From Wenzhouxiangellaceae bacterium (lineage in GTDB: Bacteria > Pseudomonadota > Gammaproteobacteria > Xanthomonadales > Wenzhouxiangellaceae), in contig JANQPN010000031.1 in NCBI GenBank assembly GCA_028289455.1, positions 19,751 to 83,750 on the forward strand: 64,000 nucleotides of DNA, in the 5' to 3' direction. This document shows, piece after piece, positions 19,265-27,965 of the stretch. Numbering within the stretch: the stretch's first letter is position 1; every line of letters begins with the position of its first letter. Both the position numbers and the translations under genes were made by a program. Under the pieces are notes generated by a model. It was not told the origin of the DNA. It saw nothing but the letters and a program-made list of their open reading frames with translations, and ran no database searches.

Positions 19265-19864
19265 ATGTCCGAGAACGGTGTAAACAAAGGGCGGCGTCGA
19301 TTGCTGACCGCTACTACCGCAGTGGTAGGTGCAGCAGGTGCAGGCCTGGCCGCGCTGCCATTTATTCAATCGTGGCAACCCAGCGCCAAAGCCAAGGTGG
19401 TCGGCGCGCCGGTCGAATTTAACCTGCAGCCGCTTGAGCCCGGTCAAATCATCCGGGGTCTGTGGCGTGGGAAAACCATAGGTATTCTGCGTCGTACGAC
19501 GGAAATGCTGGATACGCTGCCGGGACTGGACAGCAAGTTGCGGGATCCGGATTCCGCCGCTGAGGAGCAGCAGCCGGTATATGCGCAAAACCAGAACCGT
19601 TCCATTAAGCCGGAATATCTGGTGTTGGTAATGAACTGCACACATCTGGGTTGTGTGCCTGAGCTGGTGCCCGAGGTAGGCGCCCAGCCGTTTGATGCCG
19701 AGTGGCAGGGCGGGTTTTACTGCCCATGTCATAAATCCAAGTTTGACCTGGCCGGACGCGTATATGACGGCGTGCCTGCTCAGTTGAACCTGCAGGTGCC
19801 GCCTTACCAGTTTCTGGATGACCGCACCATTGTAGTGGGCATTGACCCGCAATCTCCGGCATAA
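19265..19864 (+). CDS. petA: Ubiquinol-cytochrome c reductase Rieske iron-sulfur subunit
   Basis: A 199-residue subunit of the bc1 complex that takes the first electron from ubiquinol. A twin-arginine-like N-terminus (GRRRLLTATTAVVGAAG) doubles as the membrane anchor. The [2Fe-2S] ligands are Cys125 and His127 (CTHLGC) and Cys153 and His156 (CPCH); Cys130 and Cys155 form the stabilising disulfide. The ATG at 19265 is preceded by a GGAG Shine-Dalgarno and was chosen over the longer ORF. First gene of petABC. Confidence 0.98.
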   Translation: MSENGVNKGRRRLLTATTAVVGAAGAGLAALPFIQSWQPSAKAKVVGAPVEFNLQPLEPGQIIRGLWRGKTIGILRRTTEMLDTLPGLDSKLRDPDSAAEEQQPVYAQNQNRSIKPEYLVLVMNCTHLGCVPELVPEVGAQPFDAEWQGGFYCPCHKSKFDLAGRVYDGVPAQLNLQVPPYQFLDDRTIVVGIDPQSPA

Positions 19865-19889
19865 AGCATAGACAGAAGGAATAGCGTTC

Positions 19890-21152
19890 ATGGCAAGACC
19901 TGCAAGCAGTATGAGAAGCCAGATCAGTGCACTCGGTAACTGGGTAGACAAGCGGTTACCGGTATCCAGTTTCTGGCGCGACCATCTCTCTGAATATTAC
20001 GCCCCCAAGAATTTTAATTTCTGGTATTTTTTCGGTTCATTGGCATTACTGGTGCTGGTCAATCAGATCGTCACCGGTATTTTCCTGACCATGCAATACA
20101 AACCCAGTGCTGCTGAGGCATTTGCGTCGGTTGAGTTCATCATGCGGGATGTACCGATGGGTTGGTTGATCCGCTATCTGCATTCAACCGGTGCTTCAGC
20201 TTTTTTCATCGTGATCTACCTGCACATGTTCCGTGCGCTCCTGTATGGTTCGTATCGGACACCGCGTGAGCTGATCTGGATATTCGGTATGCTGATTTAC
20301 GTGGTGTTGATGGCCGAAGCCTTTATGGGTTACGTATTGCCATGGGGTCAGATGAGCTACTGGGGCGCACAGGTAATTATCTCGTTATTTGGGGCAATCC
20401 CCGATCTATGGATTATCAGCGGTGATTCGCTGGTGGAATGGATTCGCGGTGACTACTCTGTTTCCGATGCGACATTGAACCGGTTCTTCGCGTTGCATGT
20501 TATTGCACTGCCGCTGGCTCTGTTGCTGTTGGTAATGCTGCACCTGACGGCGCTGCATCAGGTTGGTTCAAACAATCCTGATGGTATTGAGATCAAGCAA
20601 AACAAGGATTCTGACGGCAAGCCGGTGGATGGTATTCCATTCCACCCGTACTACACCGTCAAGGATATTTTCGGTGTTGGCATGTTCATGTTGCTGTTTG
20701 CATTCATGGTGTTCTATGCTCCGGATGGCGGCGGCATATTATTGGAGCATGATAACTTTGTGCCTGCTGATCCACTGGTGACACCAGAGCATATCAAACC
20801 GGTATGGTATTTCACGCCGTTCTTTGCGATTTTGAAAGCTGTTCCCGACAAACTGGGAGGTGTAGTGGTAATGGGGCTGGCCATTGTGGTGCTGTTCCTG
20901 TTGCCGTGGCTGGATCGCAGCCCGGTGAAATCCATTCGCTACAAAGGTTGGTTGTCCAAGATCAGCCTGACCATTTTTGCGATCAGCTTTATCCGCCTCG
21001 GCATGCTGGGTATCGGTGAGGGTACACCTGCAGAGCTGCGCGAGTCACAGGTCTGGACGGCGTTATACTTTTTGTTCTTTATAACAATGCCGTTTTTCTC
21101 CCGGATGGAAAAAACCAAGCCGGTTCCTGAACGTGTAACCAGCAGTCATTAA
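19890..21152 (+). CDS. petB: Cytochrome b of the bc1 complex
   Basis: A 420-residue membrane subunit carrying the two b hemes and both quinone sites. The four-helix heme bundle has the expected His pairs (RYLHSTGASAFF, IYLHMFRALLYGSY, FFALHVIALPLAL, LVMLHLTALHQVG). The Qo-site tetrapeptide usually written PEWY is PVWY here (IKPVWYFTPFFAIL), a form I also recall from other gamma- and betaproteobacteria. About eight helices. It follows petA by 25 bases, and its stop overlaps the petC start (TAATG). Confidence 0.98.
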   Translation: MARPASSMRSQISALGNWVDKRLPVSSFWRDHLSEYYAPKNFNFWYFFGSLALLVLVNQIVTGIFLTMQYKPSAAEAFASVEFIMRDVPMGWLIRYLHSTGASAFFIVIYLHMFRALLYGSYRTPRELIWIFGMLIYVVLMAEAFMGYVLPWGQMSYWGAQVIISLFGAIPDLWIISGDSLVEWIRGDYSVSDATLNRFFALHVIALPLALLLLVMLHLTALHQVGSNNPDGIEIKQNKDSDGKPVDGIPFHPYYTVKDIFGVGMFMLLFAFMVFYAPDGGGILLEHDNFVPADPLVTPEHIKPVWYFTPFFAILKAVPDKLGGVVVMGLAIVVLFLLPWLDRSPVKSIRYKGWLSKISLTIFAISFIRLGMLGIGEGTPAELRESQVWTALYFLFFITMPFFSRMEKTKPVPERVTSSH

Positions 21153-21955
21153 TGGTGAAGTTGATGATAGTGAACAAAATGAAAAACCAATTGATTGCGG
21201 TATCACTGAGTATCTGTCTGAGTATCGCCAGCTTTACTGCGGTAGCGGCCGGTGATGAAGGTGTGCAGCTGTTTCCGGTAGACATCAATGTGTTTGACAC
21301 TGCTGCTCTGCAACAGGGCGCGCGTACCTTTGTGGATTACTGCCTGGGCTGTCACGGAGCGAACTATATGCGCTTCAAGCGATTGGCCGGAGATCTAGGC
21401 TATAGTGAGGAAGAAGTTGAACAGTATCTGCTGCCTGCAGGACGCGAGCTGGTTGACACCATGACTGCGGCCATGGATGCCGAGCTTGGTGTAGAGGTGT
21501 TCGGTACTGATCCACCTGATCTGTCTTTAGTGGCTAGAGCGCGCGGCGGCCAGTGGCTGTATTCCTACTTTTTGTCTTTCTACGAGGATGAAGAACGGGC
21601 GCTTGGCTGGAACAATACGGTATTTCCTAATGCTTCCATGCCGCACGTAATGTGGGAACTGCAGGGAGTTCAGGCACTGGCGCACCAGGACGATTCTCAC
21701 GGTGAGCCGCATGGTGATGACAGCCATGGCGGTCACCCGAATCCGGCTGATCAGTTTGAATTGATTGAAGCTGGTTTACAAAGCCCTGAAGAATACCAGC
21801 GGACGGTACAGGATCTGGTTACTTTCCTGGTATACCTGAGTGAGCCGTCTCAGCTGCAACGTCACCGGATGGGAATCTGGGTGATGCTGTTCCTGGCGTT
21901 ATTCGCATTTCTGGCCTGGATGTTGAAAGCAGAATACTGGCGGGATGTACATTGA
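21152..21955 (+). CDS. petC: Cytochrome c1 of the bc1 complex
   Basis: A 267-residue membrane-anchored c-type cytochrome that passes electrons from the Rieske protein to soluble cytochrome c. After a signal peptide (cleavage near VAA-GDEG, about residue 33), the heme-binding CLGCH lies at 64-68 and the axial Met is Met163 (NASMPHVMWEL). One C-terminal anchor helix spans about 242-258. A His/Asp-rich insert (about 178-195, six His) between the Met-ligand region and the anchor is unusual. The start overlaps the petB stop; ATGs at 21164 and 21179 are also possible. Confidence 0.96.
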   Translation: MVKLMIVNKMKNQLIAVSLSICLSIASFTAVAAGDEGVQLFPVDINVFDTAALQQGARTFVDYCLGCHGANYMRFKRLAGDLGYSEEEVEQYLLPAGRELVDTMTAAMDAELGVEVFGTDPPDLSLVARARGGQWLYSYFLSFYEDEERALGWNNTVFPNASMPHVMWELQGVQALAHQDDSHGEPHGDDSHGGHPNPADQFELIEAGLQSPEEYQRTVQDLVTFLVYLSEPSQLQRHRMGIWVMLFLALFAFLAWMLKAEYWRDVH

Positions 21956-22043
21956 TGCGGCTTGCAACACCAAATACTGACAGCCTGCCATTGCATAGCG
22001 ATGGCTCGAATGGCTTATCCCAGCCGGAATATGGAGCGATACT

Positions 22044-22667
22044 TTGAATACCATGCAGCTGTACACACTTTCCGATTGTATGCATTGTCACCGGGTACGT
22101 TTTGTACTGGCTGAGAAGGGGATTAATGTCCAAATTACGGAAGTGGAAAATAATTCCAAGGCGATTGACGATCTGGCGCAATTAACGCCATACGGTGATG
22201 CCCCGACCCTGGTTGACCGGGATATTGTGTTGTATGGAACCTCAGTGATATGCGAATACCTGGACGAACGCTATCCTCATCCGCCACTGATGCCTGTAGA
22301 TCCTATTTCGCGTGCCCGCCTGCGGCTGGCCCATTACCGGATTAAACGCGACTGGTATACGCTGGCTGACGGCATTATCGCAGCCAATAACAGTAAAAAC
22401 CCCGAGCGTCCTGCAGTGAGACTGATCCGCGAGCTCCGGGAAAGCATCACAGCAGCGGATGATCTGTTTGGCCTTTCCAAGTTTATGCTGAACGATGAAC
22501 TCAGCCTGGTGGATTGCTCACTGGTGCCGTTTTTCTGGCGGCTGCCTTCACTGGGCGTCAATATCAGCCGCAATGCCAATAATGTCAGAGCTTATACGGA
22601 AAGGCTGTTTGAGCGGCCTTCATTCCGCGCCAGTCTGACCCGCGCCGAAAAACAGCTGGTGGGCTAA
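22044..22667 (+). CDS. sspA: Stringent starvation protein A
   Basis: A 207-residue glutathione-S-transferase-fold protein that binds RNA polymerase and alters transcription under nutrient stress. The thioredoxin-like N-terminus (QLYTLSDCMHCHRVRFVLAEKGI) is followed by the helical GST C-terminal domain; the family segment SVICEYLDERYPHPPL is present. Initiation at the TTG at 22044 is preferred because GGAG lies 7 bases upstream of it but 16 from the next ATG. It follows petABC by 88 bases and precedes sspB, a conserved gammaproteobacterial array. Confidence 0.95.
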   Translation: MNTMQLYTLSDCMHCHRVRFVLAEKGINVQITEVENNSKAIDDLAQLTPYGDAPTLVDRDIVLYGTSVICEYLDERYPHPPLMPVDPISRARLRLAHYRIKRDWYTLADGIIAANNSKNPERPAVRLIRELRESITAADDLFGLSKFMLNDELSLVDCSLVPFFWRLPSLGVNISRNANNVRAYTERLFERPSFRASLTRAEKQLVG

Positions 22668-22670
22668 AAG

Positions 22671-23090
22671 TTGGTCGATCAACCCGTCGATATGTCGCCC
22701 AACAGGCCTTATCTGTTGCGGGCTTTGCATCAATGGATCGTTGATAACGACATGACACCGCATATTCTGGTGAATGCGGAAGTGGAAAATATTCAGGTAC
22801 CGGTTTCTGCCATTCGCAATGGCAAAGTGGTTTTGAATGTTGACCCGGCTGCCGTTCAGGGTTTGGAAATAGGAAACGATTATCTGACCTGCTCGGCGCG
22901 TTTCAATGGTGTAGCGCAAAGCCTGTTTGTACCGGTATTTGCCATTCTTGCGGTATATGCCCGGGAAAACGGTCAGGGTATGATGTTTGCCGATGAGTTG
23001 AGCAAGCAGGGCGGTTCTGATGATGACGGTGGTTCCGATGACAGCCCGCGTTCCGGCAAGGACAGGTCGCACCTGCAGGTCATCAAATAA
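22671..23090 (+). CDS. sspB: ClpXP adaptor SspB
   Basis: A 139-residue adaptor that brings ssrA-tagged proteins to ClpXP. The N-terminal substrate-binding domain begins with RPYLLRALHQWIVDNDMTPH, a close match to the family; a flexible acidic linker (about 105-130) leads to the ClpX-binding tail RSHLQVIK, comparable to RPALRVVK-type tails. The start is a TTG 3 bases after the sspA stop, with GGTGG upstream; an ATG at 22692 is possible but has no Shine-Dalgarno. Confidence 0.95.
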   Translation: MVDQPVDMSPNRPYLLRALHQWIVDNDMTPHILVNAEVENIQVPVSAIRNGKVVLNVDPAAVQGLEIGNDYLTCSARFNGVAQSLFVPVFAILAVYARENGQGMMFADELSKQGGSDDDGGSDDSPRSGKDRSHLQVIK

Positions 23091-23120
23091 AAACTTCTCT
23101 GGTCAGGCTGACATGCCTGC

Positions 23121-23468
23121 TCAGTTTTCAACCTCAAACGATTGAAACAGTGTCTGCCCGTCTGCAGTCTGGAGTTGCATGCTGTGTAGTTTGCCGCCGT
23201 GCAAAAATACCCATCCATATTGCCGTTGGCGACCATCGCTACTGTATTCAAAACGGTATTTTCGGTTAATTGACAAGCCGTTCTTATAGCTCAGGCGAAC
23301 CGATTGCAAGCGTACTGTGGCGTCCAGCAGCTGGATGCCCTGTCCACGGCAGACACGTATTACTGTGGCCAGCGTCAGCTCATGCATTCGACGGCTTTCG
23401 CGCCAGTTCCACACAATCGCCGTTAACAGCAACAGTGCAATAACAGGGTGGGTTAAAAAATCCAGCAT
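23121..23468 (-). CDS. DUF3301 family protein
   Basis: A 115-residue protein of the DUF3301 family, found across Gammaproteobacteria. It has a short N-terminal hydrophobic segment (about 4-20) followed by WNWRESRRMHELTLATVIRVC, the family hallmark, and a beta-rich remainder (RLSYKNGLSINRKYRFEYSS, QYGWVFLHGGKLHSMQL). It is probably anchored in the inner membrane. Function unknown. It lies 21 bases downstream of the Smr gene on the same strand. Confidence 0.85.
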   Translation of the reverse strand: MLDFLTHPVIALLLLTAIVWNWRESRRMHELTLATVIRVCRGQGIQLLDATVRLQSVRLSYKNGLSINRKYRFEYSSDGRQRQYGWVFLHGGKLHSMQLQTADGQTLFQSFEVEN

Positions 23469-23489
23469 GATAATTGTCGAAGGCTGTTG

Positions 23490-24014
23490 TTAACGACGGC
23501 TAAGCAGTACATAAACTGCACCGGTGCCGCCGTCTACGGGCCGCGCCGAGCAATAAGCCAGCACACCGGGCATTCGGCGAAGTAATTTGGCGGTGAGTGT
23601 TTTCAATTTTGGTTGAATGCGCGAGCGTAATCCTTTTCCATGAATGATGCGTACACAGGTTTTTTGATCCTGGCGCGCATGTTCGATAAATTCGACGATT
23701 GCAGTCTGTGCCTCTGCAGTACGCATATGATGCAGATCCAGAACATCAGCGACGCTGTAACGTCCCTGACGTAACCTGCGTTGTACTTTGGCCTGCAGGC
23801 CGGGTTTTGCCCAGCGGATTTCCTCTCCGGATTCGACTTCCAGCTGTTCCGGGCTGAAATCAAGCAACTCATTAACGACTACGGCTTCATCCTGACGGGA
23901 AAAGGTAGGCACAGGGCGCGCGGGTTGTGGTCGTGAATTGTCACGATCATTGGTTACCGGGCGCACTTCACCGACAATTTTCCGGAAGAATTTACTGTCT
24001 TCATCAATGGTCAT
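23490..24014 (-). CDS. Smr domain protein (SmrA/SmrB-like)
   Basis: A 174-residue protein with a C-terminal Smr (small MutS-related) domain. The domain contains LDLHHMRTAEA (the DLHG-like motif, here DLHH), IIHGKGLRS (the HGxG motif) and the end LRRMPGVLAYCSARPVDGG. Smr domains are nucleases; bacterial SmrB cuts mRNA at collided ribosomes. The N-terminal linker is charged and Pro-rich. The start MTIDEDSKFFR at 24014 was chosen from family comparison; the ORF runs a further 51 bases upstream toward the divergent surE. Confidence 0.9.
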   Translation of the reverse strand: MTIDEDSKFFRKIVGEVRPVTNDRDNSRPQPARPVPTFSRQDEAVVVNELLDFSPEQLEVESGEEIRWAKPGLQAKVQRRLRQGRYSVADVLDLHHMRTAEAQTAIVEFIEHARQDQKTCVRIIHGKGLRSRIQPKLKTLTAKLLRRMPGVLAYCSARPVDGGTGAVYVLLSRR

Positions 24015-24089
24015 GAATAAATCCGTGCGATCTGAGCTGTAGGGTGATAGGTTTTCCAGTATCATGCAAATTTATCTGTGGAGGCGGTT

Positions 24090-24857
24090 TTGCACAACCC
24101 GTTACACATTCTGGTCAGTAATGATGATGGTATCGATGCGCCGGGTATCAATATCCTGTCCGAGGCATTACGAAAATCAGCCCGGGTAACAGTGGTTGCA
24201 CCGGTGCGTGACCACAGTGGCGCCAGTAATTCGCTGACACTGGAGCGGCCTATCCGCTTCAGCCGCCGCAGCCCGGACGTTATAGCCGTGCATGGCACGC
24301 CCACTGACTCAGTCCATCTGGCGATTACCGGTTTGCTTGAAGAAGAACCTGATATGGTGATTTCCGGGATCAACGCAGAAGCCAACCTGGGCGACGATGT
24401 GTTGTACTCAGGCACTGTGGCAGCGGCCATGGAGGGGCGGTTTTTAGGGCTGCCGGCGATTGCCGTATCGATGTGCCGGCAATCGCATAAGCCCAACTAT
24501 GCCAGCGCTGCGCGTGCCGCCTGTCTGGTAATGGAAAAATTACGGAGCAGTCCTTTACCGGCTGATACGATTCTTAATATCAATGTGCCGGACCTTCCCT
24601 GGGAATCAATCAAGGGCTTTGCGGTAACGCGCCTGGGCCATCGGCATCGGGCAGAATCGGTCATTCCGATTAATGATCCGCGCGGCAGGCCGTTGTTCTG
24701 GATCGGACCTCCAGGCGAAGAGCAGGATGCCGGTCCCGGTACCGATTTTTATGCGATTCGCCGGCAACAGGTATCAATTACGCCCATTCATGTGGATTTA
24801 ACCCGCTACCAGGCGCTGGATCAGGTTGCGCAGTGGGTTGAGACGCTGGAACAATAA
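24090..24857 (+). CDS. surE: 5'/3'-nucleotidase SurE
   Basis: A 255-residue metal-dependent nucleoside monophosphatase. The metal site [10 protein letters not shown] is at the N-terminus, with [10 protein letters not shown] and the [20 protein letters not shown] segment completing the active site. The start is taken as TTG at 24090: a GGAGG sits 5 bases before it, and the resulting length matches E. coli SurE (253). The upstream GTG at 24078 would itself overlap that Shine-Dalgarno. First gene of surE-pcm-yqaA-nlpD. Confidence 0.96.
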   Translation: MHNPLHILVSNDDGIDAPGINILSEALRKSARVTVVAPVRDHSGASNSLTLERPIRFSRRSPDVIAVHGTPTDSVHLAITGLLEEEPDMVISGINAEANLGDDVLYSGTVAAAMEGRFLGLPAIAVSMCRQSHKPNYASAARAACLVMEKLRSSPLPADTILNINVPDLPWESIKGFAVTRLGHRHRAESVIPINDPRGRPLFWIGPPGEEQDAGPGTDFYAIRRQQVSITPIHVDLTRYQALDQVAQWVETLEQ

Positions 24858-24874
24858 CCCGGGCATAGCAACGA

Positions 24875-25609
24875 ATGGGTAGCTACAGGATGCAGGCCAC
24901 TGGATTTCACCGGGGTATAGGAATGACCTCTCAGGCAGCTCGTGACCGGCTGGTAACAAGACTGCAGGCTAAGGGCATTACCAATCAGGCCGTTTTGCAG
25001 GCCATTGCCAGCGCACCCCGGCATCTGTTTGTGGATGAAGCATTGGCCAGCCGCGCTTATGAAGATACCGCTCTGCCGATTGGACTCGGACAGACCATCT
25101 CTCAGCCTTTTATTGTGGCGCATATGACCGAACTTCTGCTCAGGGGGCATGCGCGGCTGGATAAAGTACTGGAAGTGGGTACCGGCTCGGGTTATCAGGC
25201 GGCCGTCTTGGCGATGGTATGTGACCGGGTATTCAGTTTGGAACGGATCGAAGCATTACTGCGATTGGCACGGCGCAGATTCCATCAACTTGGTATGCAT
25301 AATGTATTTACCCGCTACAGTGACGGTCAACACGGTTGGATTGCACAGGCGCCCTTTGACGGCATCATCCTGACGGCAGCCTGTTCAATGATTCCGGATG
25401 AACTGCTGCAACAGCTGGCTGACGGAGCCAGGTTGATTGCGCCGTTGAATGCCAGTGGTGTAGAAGCGATGGGGTTAAGCACGCCATTGCTGAAAAAACT
25501 CGGAATGGGTGGTCAGTATCTAATCAGCTATACCCGTTGTGGAGATGAGTTTGAGCCTGAAGTACTGGACGCGGTAAGTTTTGTTCCGATGCTGGATGGC
25601 CTGAGCTAG
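24875..25609 (+). CDS. pcm: Protein-L-isoaspartate O-methyltransferase
   Basis: A protein of up to 244 residues that repairs isoaspartyl damage using S-adenosylmethionine. The family core is complete: RHLFVDEALASRAYEDTALP, GQTISQPFIVAHMTELL and the SAM-binding VLEVGTGSGYQAAVLA. Three starts are possible (24875, 24890, 24923); none has a strong Shine-Dalgarno. The upstream residues GFHRGIGMTSQ resemble the N-terminus of longer Xanthomonas-type Pcm proteins, so one of the earlier ATGs is favoured. It lies 17 bases after surE. Confidence 0.95.
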   Translation: MGSYRMQATGFHRGIGMTSQAARDRLVTRLQAKGITNQAVLQAIASAPRHLFVDEALASRAYEDTALPIGLGQTISQPFIVAHMTELLLRGHARLDKVLEVGTGSGYQAAVLAMVCDRVFSLERIEALLRLARRRFHQLGMHNVFTRYSDGQHGWIAQAPFDGIILTAACSMIPDELLQQLADGARLIAPLNASGVEAMGLSTPLLKKLGMGGQYLISYTRCGDEFEPEVLDAVSFVPMLDGLS

Positions 25610-25619
25610 TCATTGTCCG

Positions 25620-26204
25620 ATGCTGAACCTGCAAAAGCTTTATGACTGGGTGCTGCAGCTGGCCGGCAGGCCCCGGGCCGGTGCCTGGCTGGCTGGGTTG
25701 AGTGCCAGTGAGGCAGTATTTTTTCCGATTCCGCCTGATACTCTGTTGATTCCCATGGGGCTTGCACAACCGCAGCGCATCTGGAAGCTGGCAGGTTTGT
25801 GCACGCTGGCCAGTGTGGCCGGTGGGCTTATCGGATACCTGCTGGGGTGGTGGGGCAGTGAAGCGTTAGCAGACTGGCTGAATAACTCACGTTGGGCAGA
25901 CAGCTATCAACAGGTCAAGCTGTTGTTTGCAGATTATGGGGTTTGGGTAATGCTGCTGGCTGGCTTCACGCCAATACCATATAAGATTTTCACCGTAACA
26001 GCAGGGTTGCTGCTGTTACCTATCCATTTGTTTCTGATTGCCGGTATTGTAGGTCGAGGCGGGCGGTTTTTCCTGGTGGCAGCACTGCTCGCAGCTGGTG
26101 GGGATGATTTGGCGGAACGTATCCGTCCATGGGTGTCAAAACTGGGGTGGATAGTGATCGGGATAGCTGTAATCATAATGATTTGGTTGGTGACAAAAGG
26201 ATGA
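25620..26204 (+). CDS. YqaA family (DedA-like) membrane protein
   Basis: A 194-residue inner-membrane protein of the YqaA/DedA (SNARE-associated, VTT) superfamily. The family markers are FFPIPPDTLLIPMGLA near residues 35-50 and LLAGFTPIPYKIFTVTAG around 115-132, forming the re-entrant loops of this fold; a further helix ends the protein. Family members move lipids or are needed for envelope stability. It sits between pcm and nlpD; the nlpD start overlaps its stop by 4 bases (ATGA). Confidence 0.92.
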   Translation: MLNLQKLYDWVLQLAGRPRAGAWLAGLSASEAVFFPIPPDTLLIPMGLAQPQRIWKLAGLCTLASVAGGLIGYLLGWWGSEALADWLNNSRWADSYQQVKLLFADYGVWVMLLAGFTPIPYKIFTVTAGLLLLPIHLFLIAGIVGRGGRFFLVAALLAAGGDDLAERIRPWVSKLGWIVIGIAVIIMIWLVTKG

Positions 26205-27109
26205 AGTCCAGCTCGTTGGCAATAACGGTTATGCTGCTGGCAGGGCTGTTGCTCAGCGCCTGTGGAGGCGGATATCGTCCTGCGCCGGTGCATGATCGCA
26301 GTATCGACAGACAAAGACCTGTTGTTGACAATGCTGGTAGAGCACCTGTGCGCAGTGATCATTACACTGTCAGCCGTGGCGATACCCTGTATTCCATAGC
26401 CTTTCGCTATAACCTGAACTACCTGGATCTGGCTGAATGGAACGGCATAGGTGAGCCGTATACCATTTACCCTGGGCAAAGGTTGGGACTGACACGTACA
26501 GCAGGCGGTTACAGCGCCACTAACAGTGGCTTGCAGACCATACCGGCCAGGCAACCCGGCAGGCAGTCGCCAAGGCAACTGCCACCGACACCTTCAACCG
26601 GCTCCGGAAATGCCGCGAATACAACCTCCGGCAACACCAGCAGCCGAACTACAACCCGGCCTGCGAGACCTGCCGCGCCTCCGGCTTCAAAACCACCGGT
26701 TACTGCGTCTGCTGCCACAACACGCAACAGTAGTGGTATCCAATGGCTATGGCCGGTGGCAGGTGGCCGGGTCAACCGCAGTTTTGTGGCCGGGGAAAAC
26801 AGCCGCCAGGGTTTGGATATCGGTGGCTCACCCGGTCAGCCTATTGTGGCTGCGGCAGCTGGCACGGTTGTATATAGCGGGCCGGGTCTGACTGGATATG
26901 CTGAACTTATTATTATCAAGCATAATGAGGAATTACTGAGCGCCTATGGTCACAACAGGCGGCGGTTGGTGCAGGAAGGGGAATCTGTTAATCCCGGTCA
27001 GCAGATTGCCGAACTGGGGCGCTCACCGCGAGGTGAAGATGAGTTGCACTTCCAGATTCGCCGTCTAGGCAAACCTCAGAATCCTCAGAACTACCTGCCC
27101 AAACGCTAA
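26201..27109 (+). CDS. nlpD: NlpD-like LysM/degenerate LytM lipoprotein (amidase activator)
   Basis: A 302-residue outer-membrane lipoprotein. A lipobox ends at Cys21 (LLLSAC); a LysM peptidoglycan-binding domain spans about 54-97 (YTVSRGDTLYSIAFRY); a Pro/Ser/Thr-rich linker follows; and the C-terminal LytM domain (about 183-299) is degenerate. In active M23 enzymes the first metal motif is HxGxD, here RQGLDI, so no peptidase activity is expected, as in E. coli NlpD, which activates AmiC during division. Start set by the 4-base overlap with yqaA. No rpoS follows, unlike in many relatives. Confidence 0.93.
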   Translation: MKSSSLAITVMLLAGLLLSACGGGYRPAPVHDRSIDRQRPVVDNAGRAPVRSDHYTVSRGDTLYSIAFRYNLNYLDLAEWNGIGEPYTIYPGQRLGLTRTAGGYSATNSGLQTIPARQPGRQSPRQLPPTPSTGSGNAANTTSGNTSSRTTTRPARPAAPPASKPPVTASAATTRNSSGIQWLWPVAGGRVNRSFVAGENSRQGLDIGGSPGQPIVAAAAGTVVYSGPGLTGYAELIIIKHNEELLSAYGHNRRRLVQEGESVNPGQQIAELGRSPRGEDELHFQIRRLGKPQNPQNYLPKR

Positions 27110-27135
27110 TTGCTGCGCTGGGTTAGTTGCTGGTT

Positions 27136-27510
27136 TTAGGATTCCCAGATCAGCGCTGCTGCAGCATTGCGCTGCTCTTCCAGCAGCACGTTGAAAGTAC
27201 GGCAGGCAGACAGTGTATCCATTACCTCAACACCGATGCCCCTGGCAAATATCGCCTGCAGCAATCCAACATCCGGGAAAACCTGTTGCCAGCCGGTGCC
27301 CAGTAACAATACTTCTGGTGGATCAGCCAGTATCGGCTGCAGAGTGTCCAGGTTAAGCTGGCTGCAATGCGTGACTGGCCAGTCGTTGATTAACAGCGAA
27401 TCATTCAGCAGCAAACTGGATTGGTGACGGACTTCTGCAATTATGATCCCGTTTTTATCGGCAGTTGTGATGTGGTGGGGATGGCTGTTTTGCTGCCAGG
27501 TTAGTTGCAT
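27136..27510 (-). CDS. Mth938-like domain protein (DUF498)
   Basis: A 124-residue single-domain protein of the Mth938/DUF498 (NDUFAF3-like) family. The family strand-helix motif PEVLLLGTGWQQVFP and the end segment GIGVEVMDTLSACRTFNVLL are clear. Human NDUFAF3 helps assemble complex I, but the bacterial role is not known. It lies 3 bases downstream of yhbY on the same strand, so the two are likely cotranscribed, and it is convergent with nlpD. Confidence 0.9.
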   Translation of the reverse strand: MQLTWQQNSHPHHITTADKNGIIIAEVRHQSSLLLNDSLLINDWPVTHCSQLNLDTLQPILADPPEVLLLGTGWQQVFPDVGLLQAIFARGIGVEVMDTLSACRTFNVLLEEQRNAAAALIWES

Positions 27511-27513
27511 CTT

Positions 27514-27816
27514 CTATCCAGATGGCAGTGCCAGTTTGGGTTCTTCCGGGTGCTGCAGGTAGAAGCAGGCCACCTGGCCGATTTTTTGTACCAGGTGAGC
27601 GCCTGTTTCATTTTCAATCTTGCTGATAAATACTGCACGCTGATCACGTTCGGCACGCAGTTTCACTTTGATGAGCTCATGATCAGCCAGGGTTTCATGA
27701 ATGGCCTGTACAACATTATCGGACAAACCTTTATCAGCCACGGTTACTACCGGTTGCAGGTGATGACACAGGCCGCGGAGATATTTGAGCTGGTTTTTGC
27801 TGAGAGATTTTGACAT
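27514..27816 (-). CDS. yhbY: YhbY family RNA-binding protein
   Basis: A 100-residue protein with a CRM/YhbY RNA-binding domain, associated with 50S ribosomal subunit assembly. The family pattern is MSKSLSKNQLKYLRGLCHHL, then VTVADKGLSDNVV and HELIKVKL, with the GxxG-type loop in between. The start at 27816 follows family alignment; two ATGs slightly upstream are also possible, and none has a visible Shine-Dalgarno. It faces rlmE across a 149-base spacer, the same neighbourhood as in E. coli. Confidence 0.93.
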   Translation of the reverse strand: MSKSLSKNQLKYLRGLCHHLQPVVTVADKGLSDNVVQAIHETLADHELIKVKLRAERDQRAVFISKIENETGAHLVQKIGQVACFYLQHPEEPKLALPSG

Positions 27817-27965
27817 GCGCATCATATTGGGGGAATAACCGCTGTCCTTCAAGGGGCAGACCGGTTACCGGAACCGGAATCAGCATCAACAGATGATTGA
27901 CTCAGCCGGTACTGCTGCAGGTATGAGACAATAGATTGCATGCACGTAATTGAACCATACAGACA

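Noticed and set aside
19136..19951. A 271-residue minus-strand ORF
   Set aside because: It is antisense to petA, whose Rieske motifs are complete.
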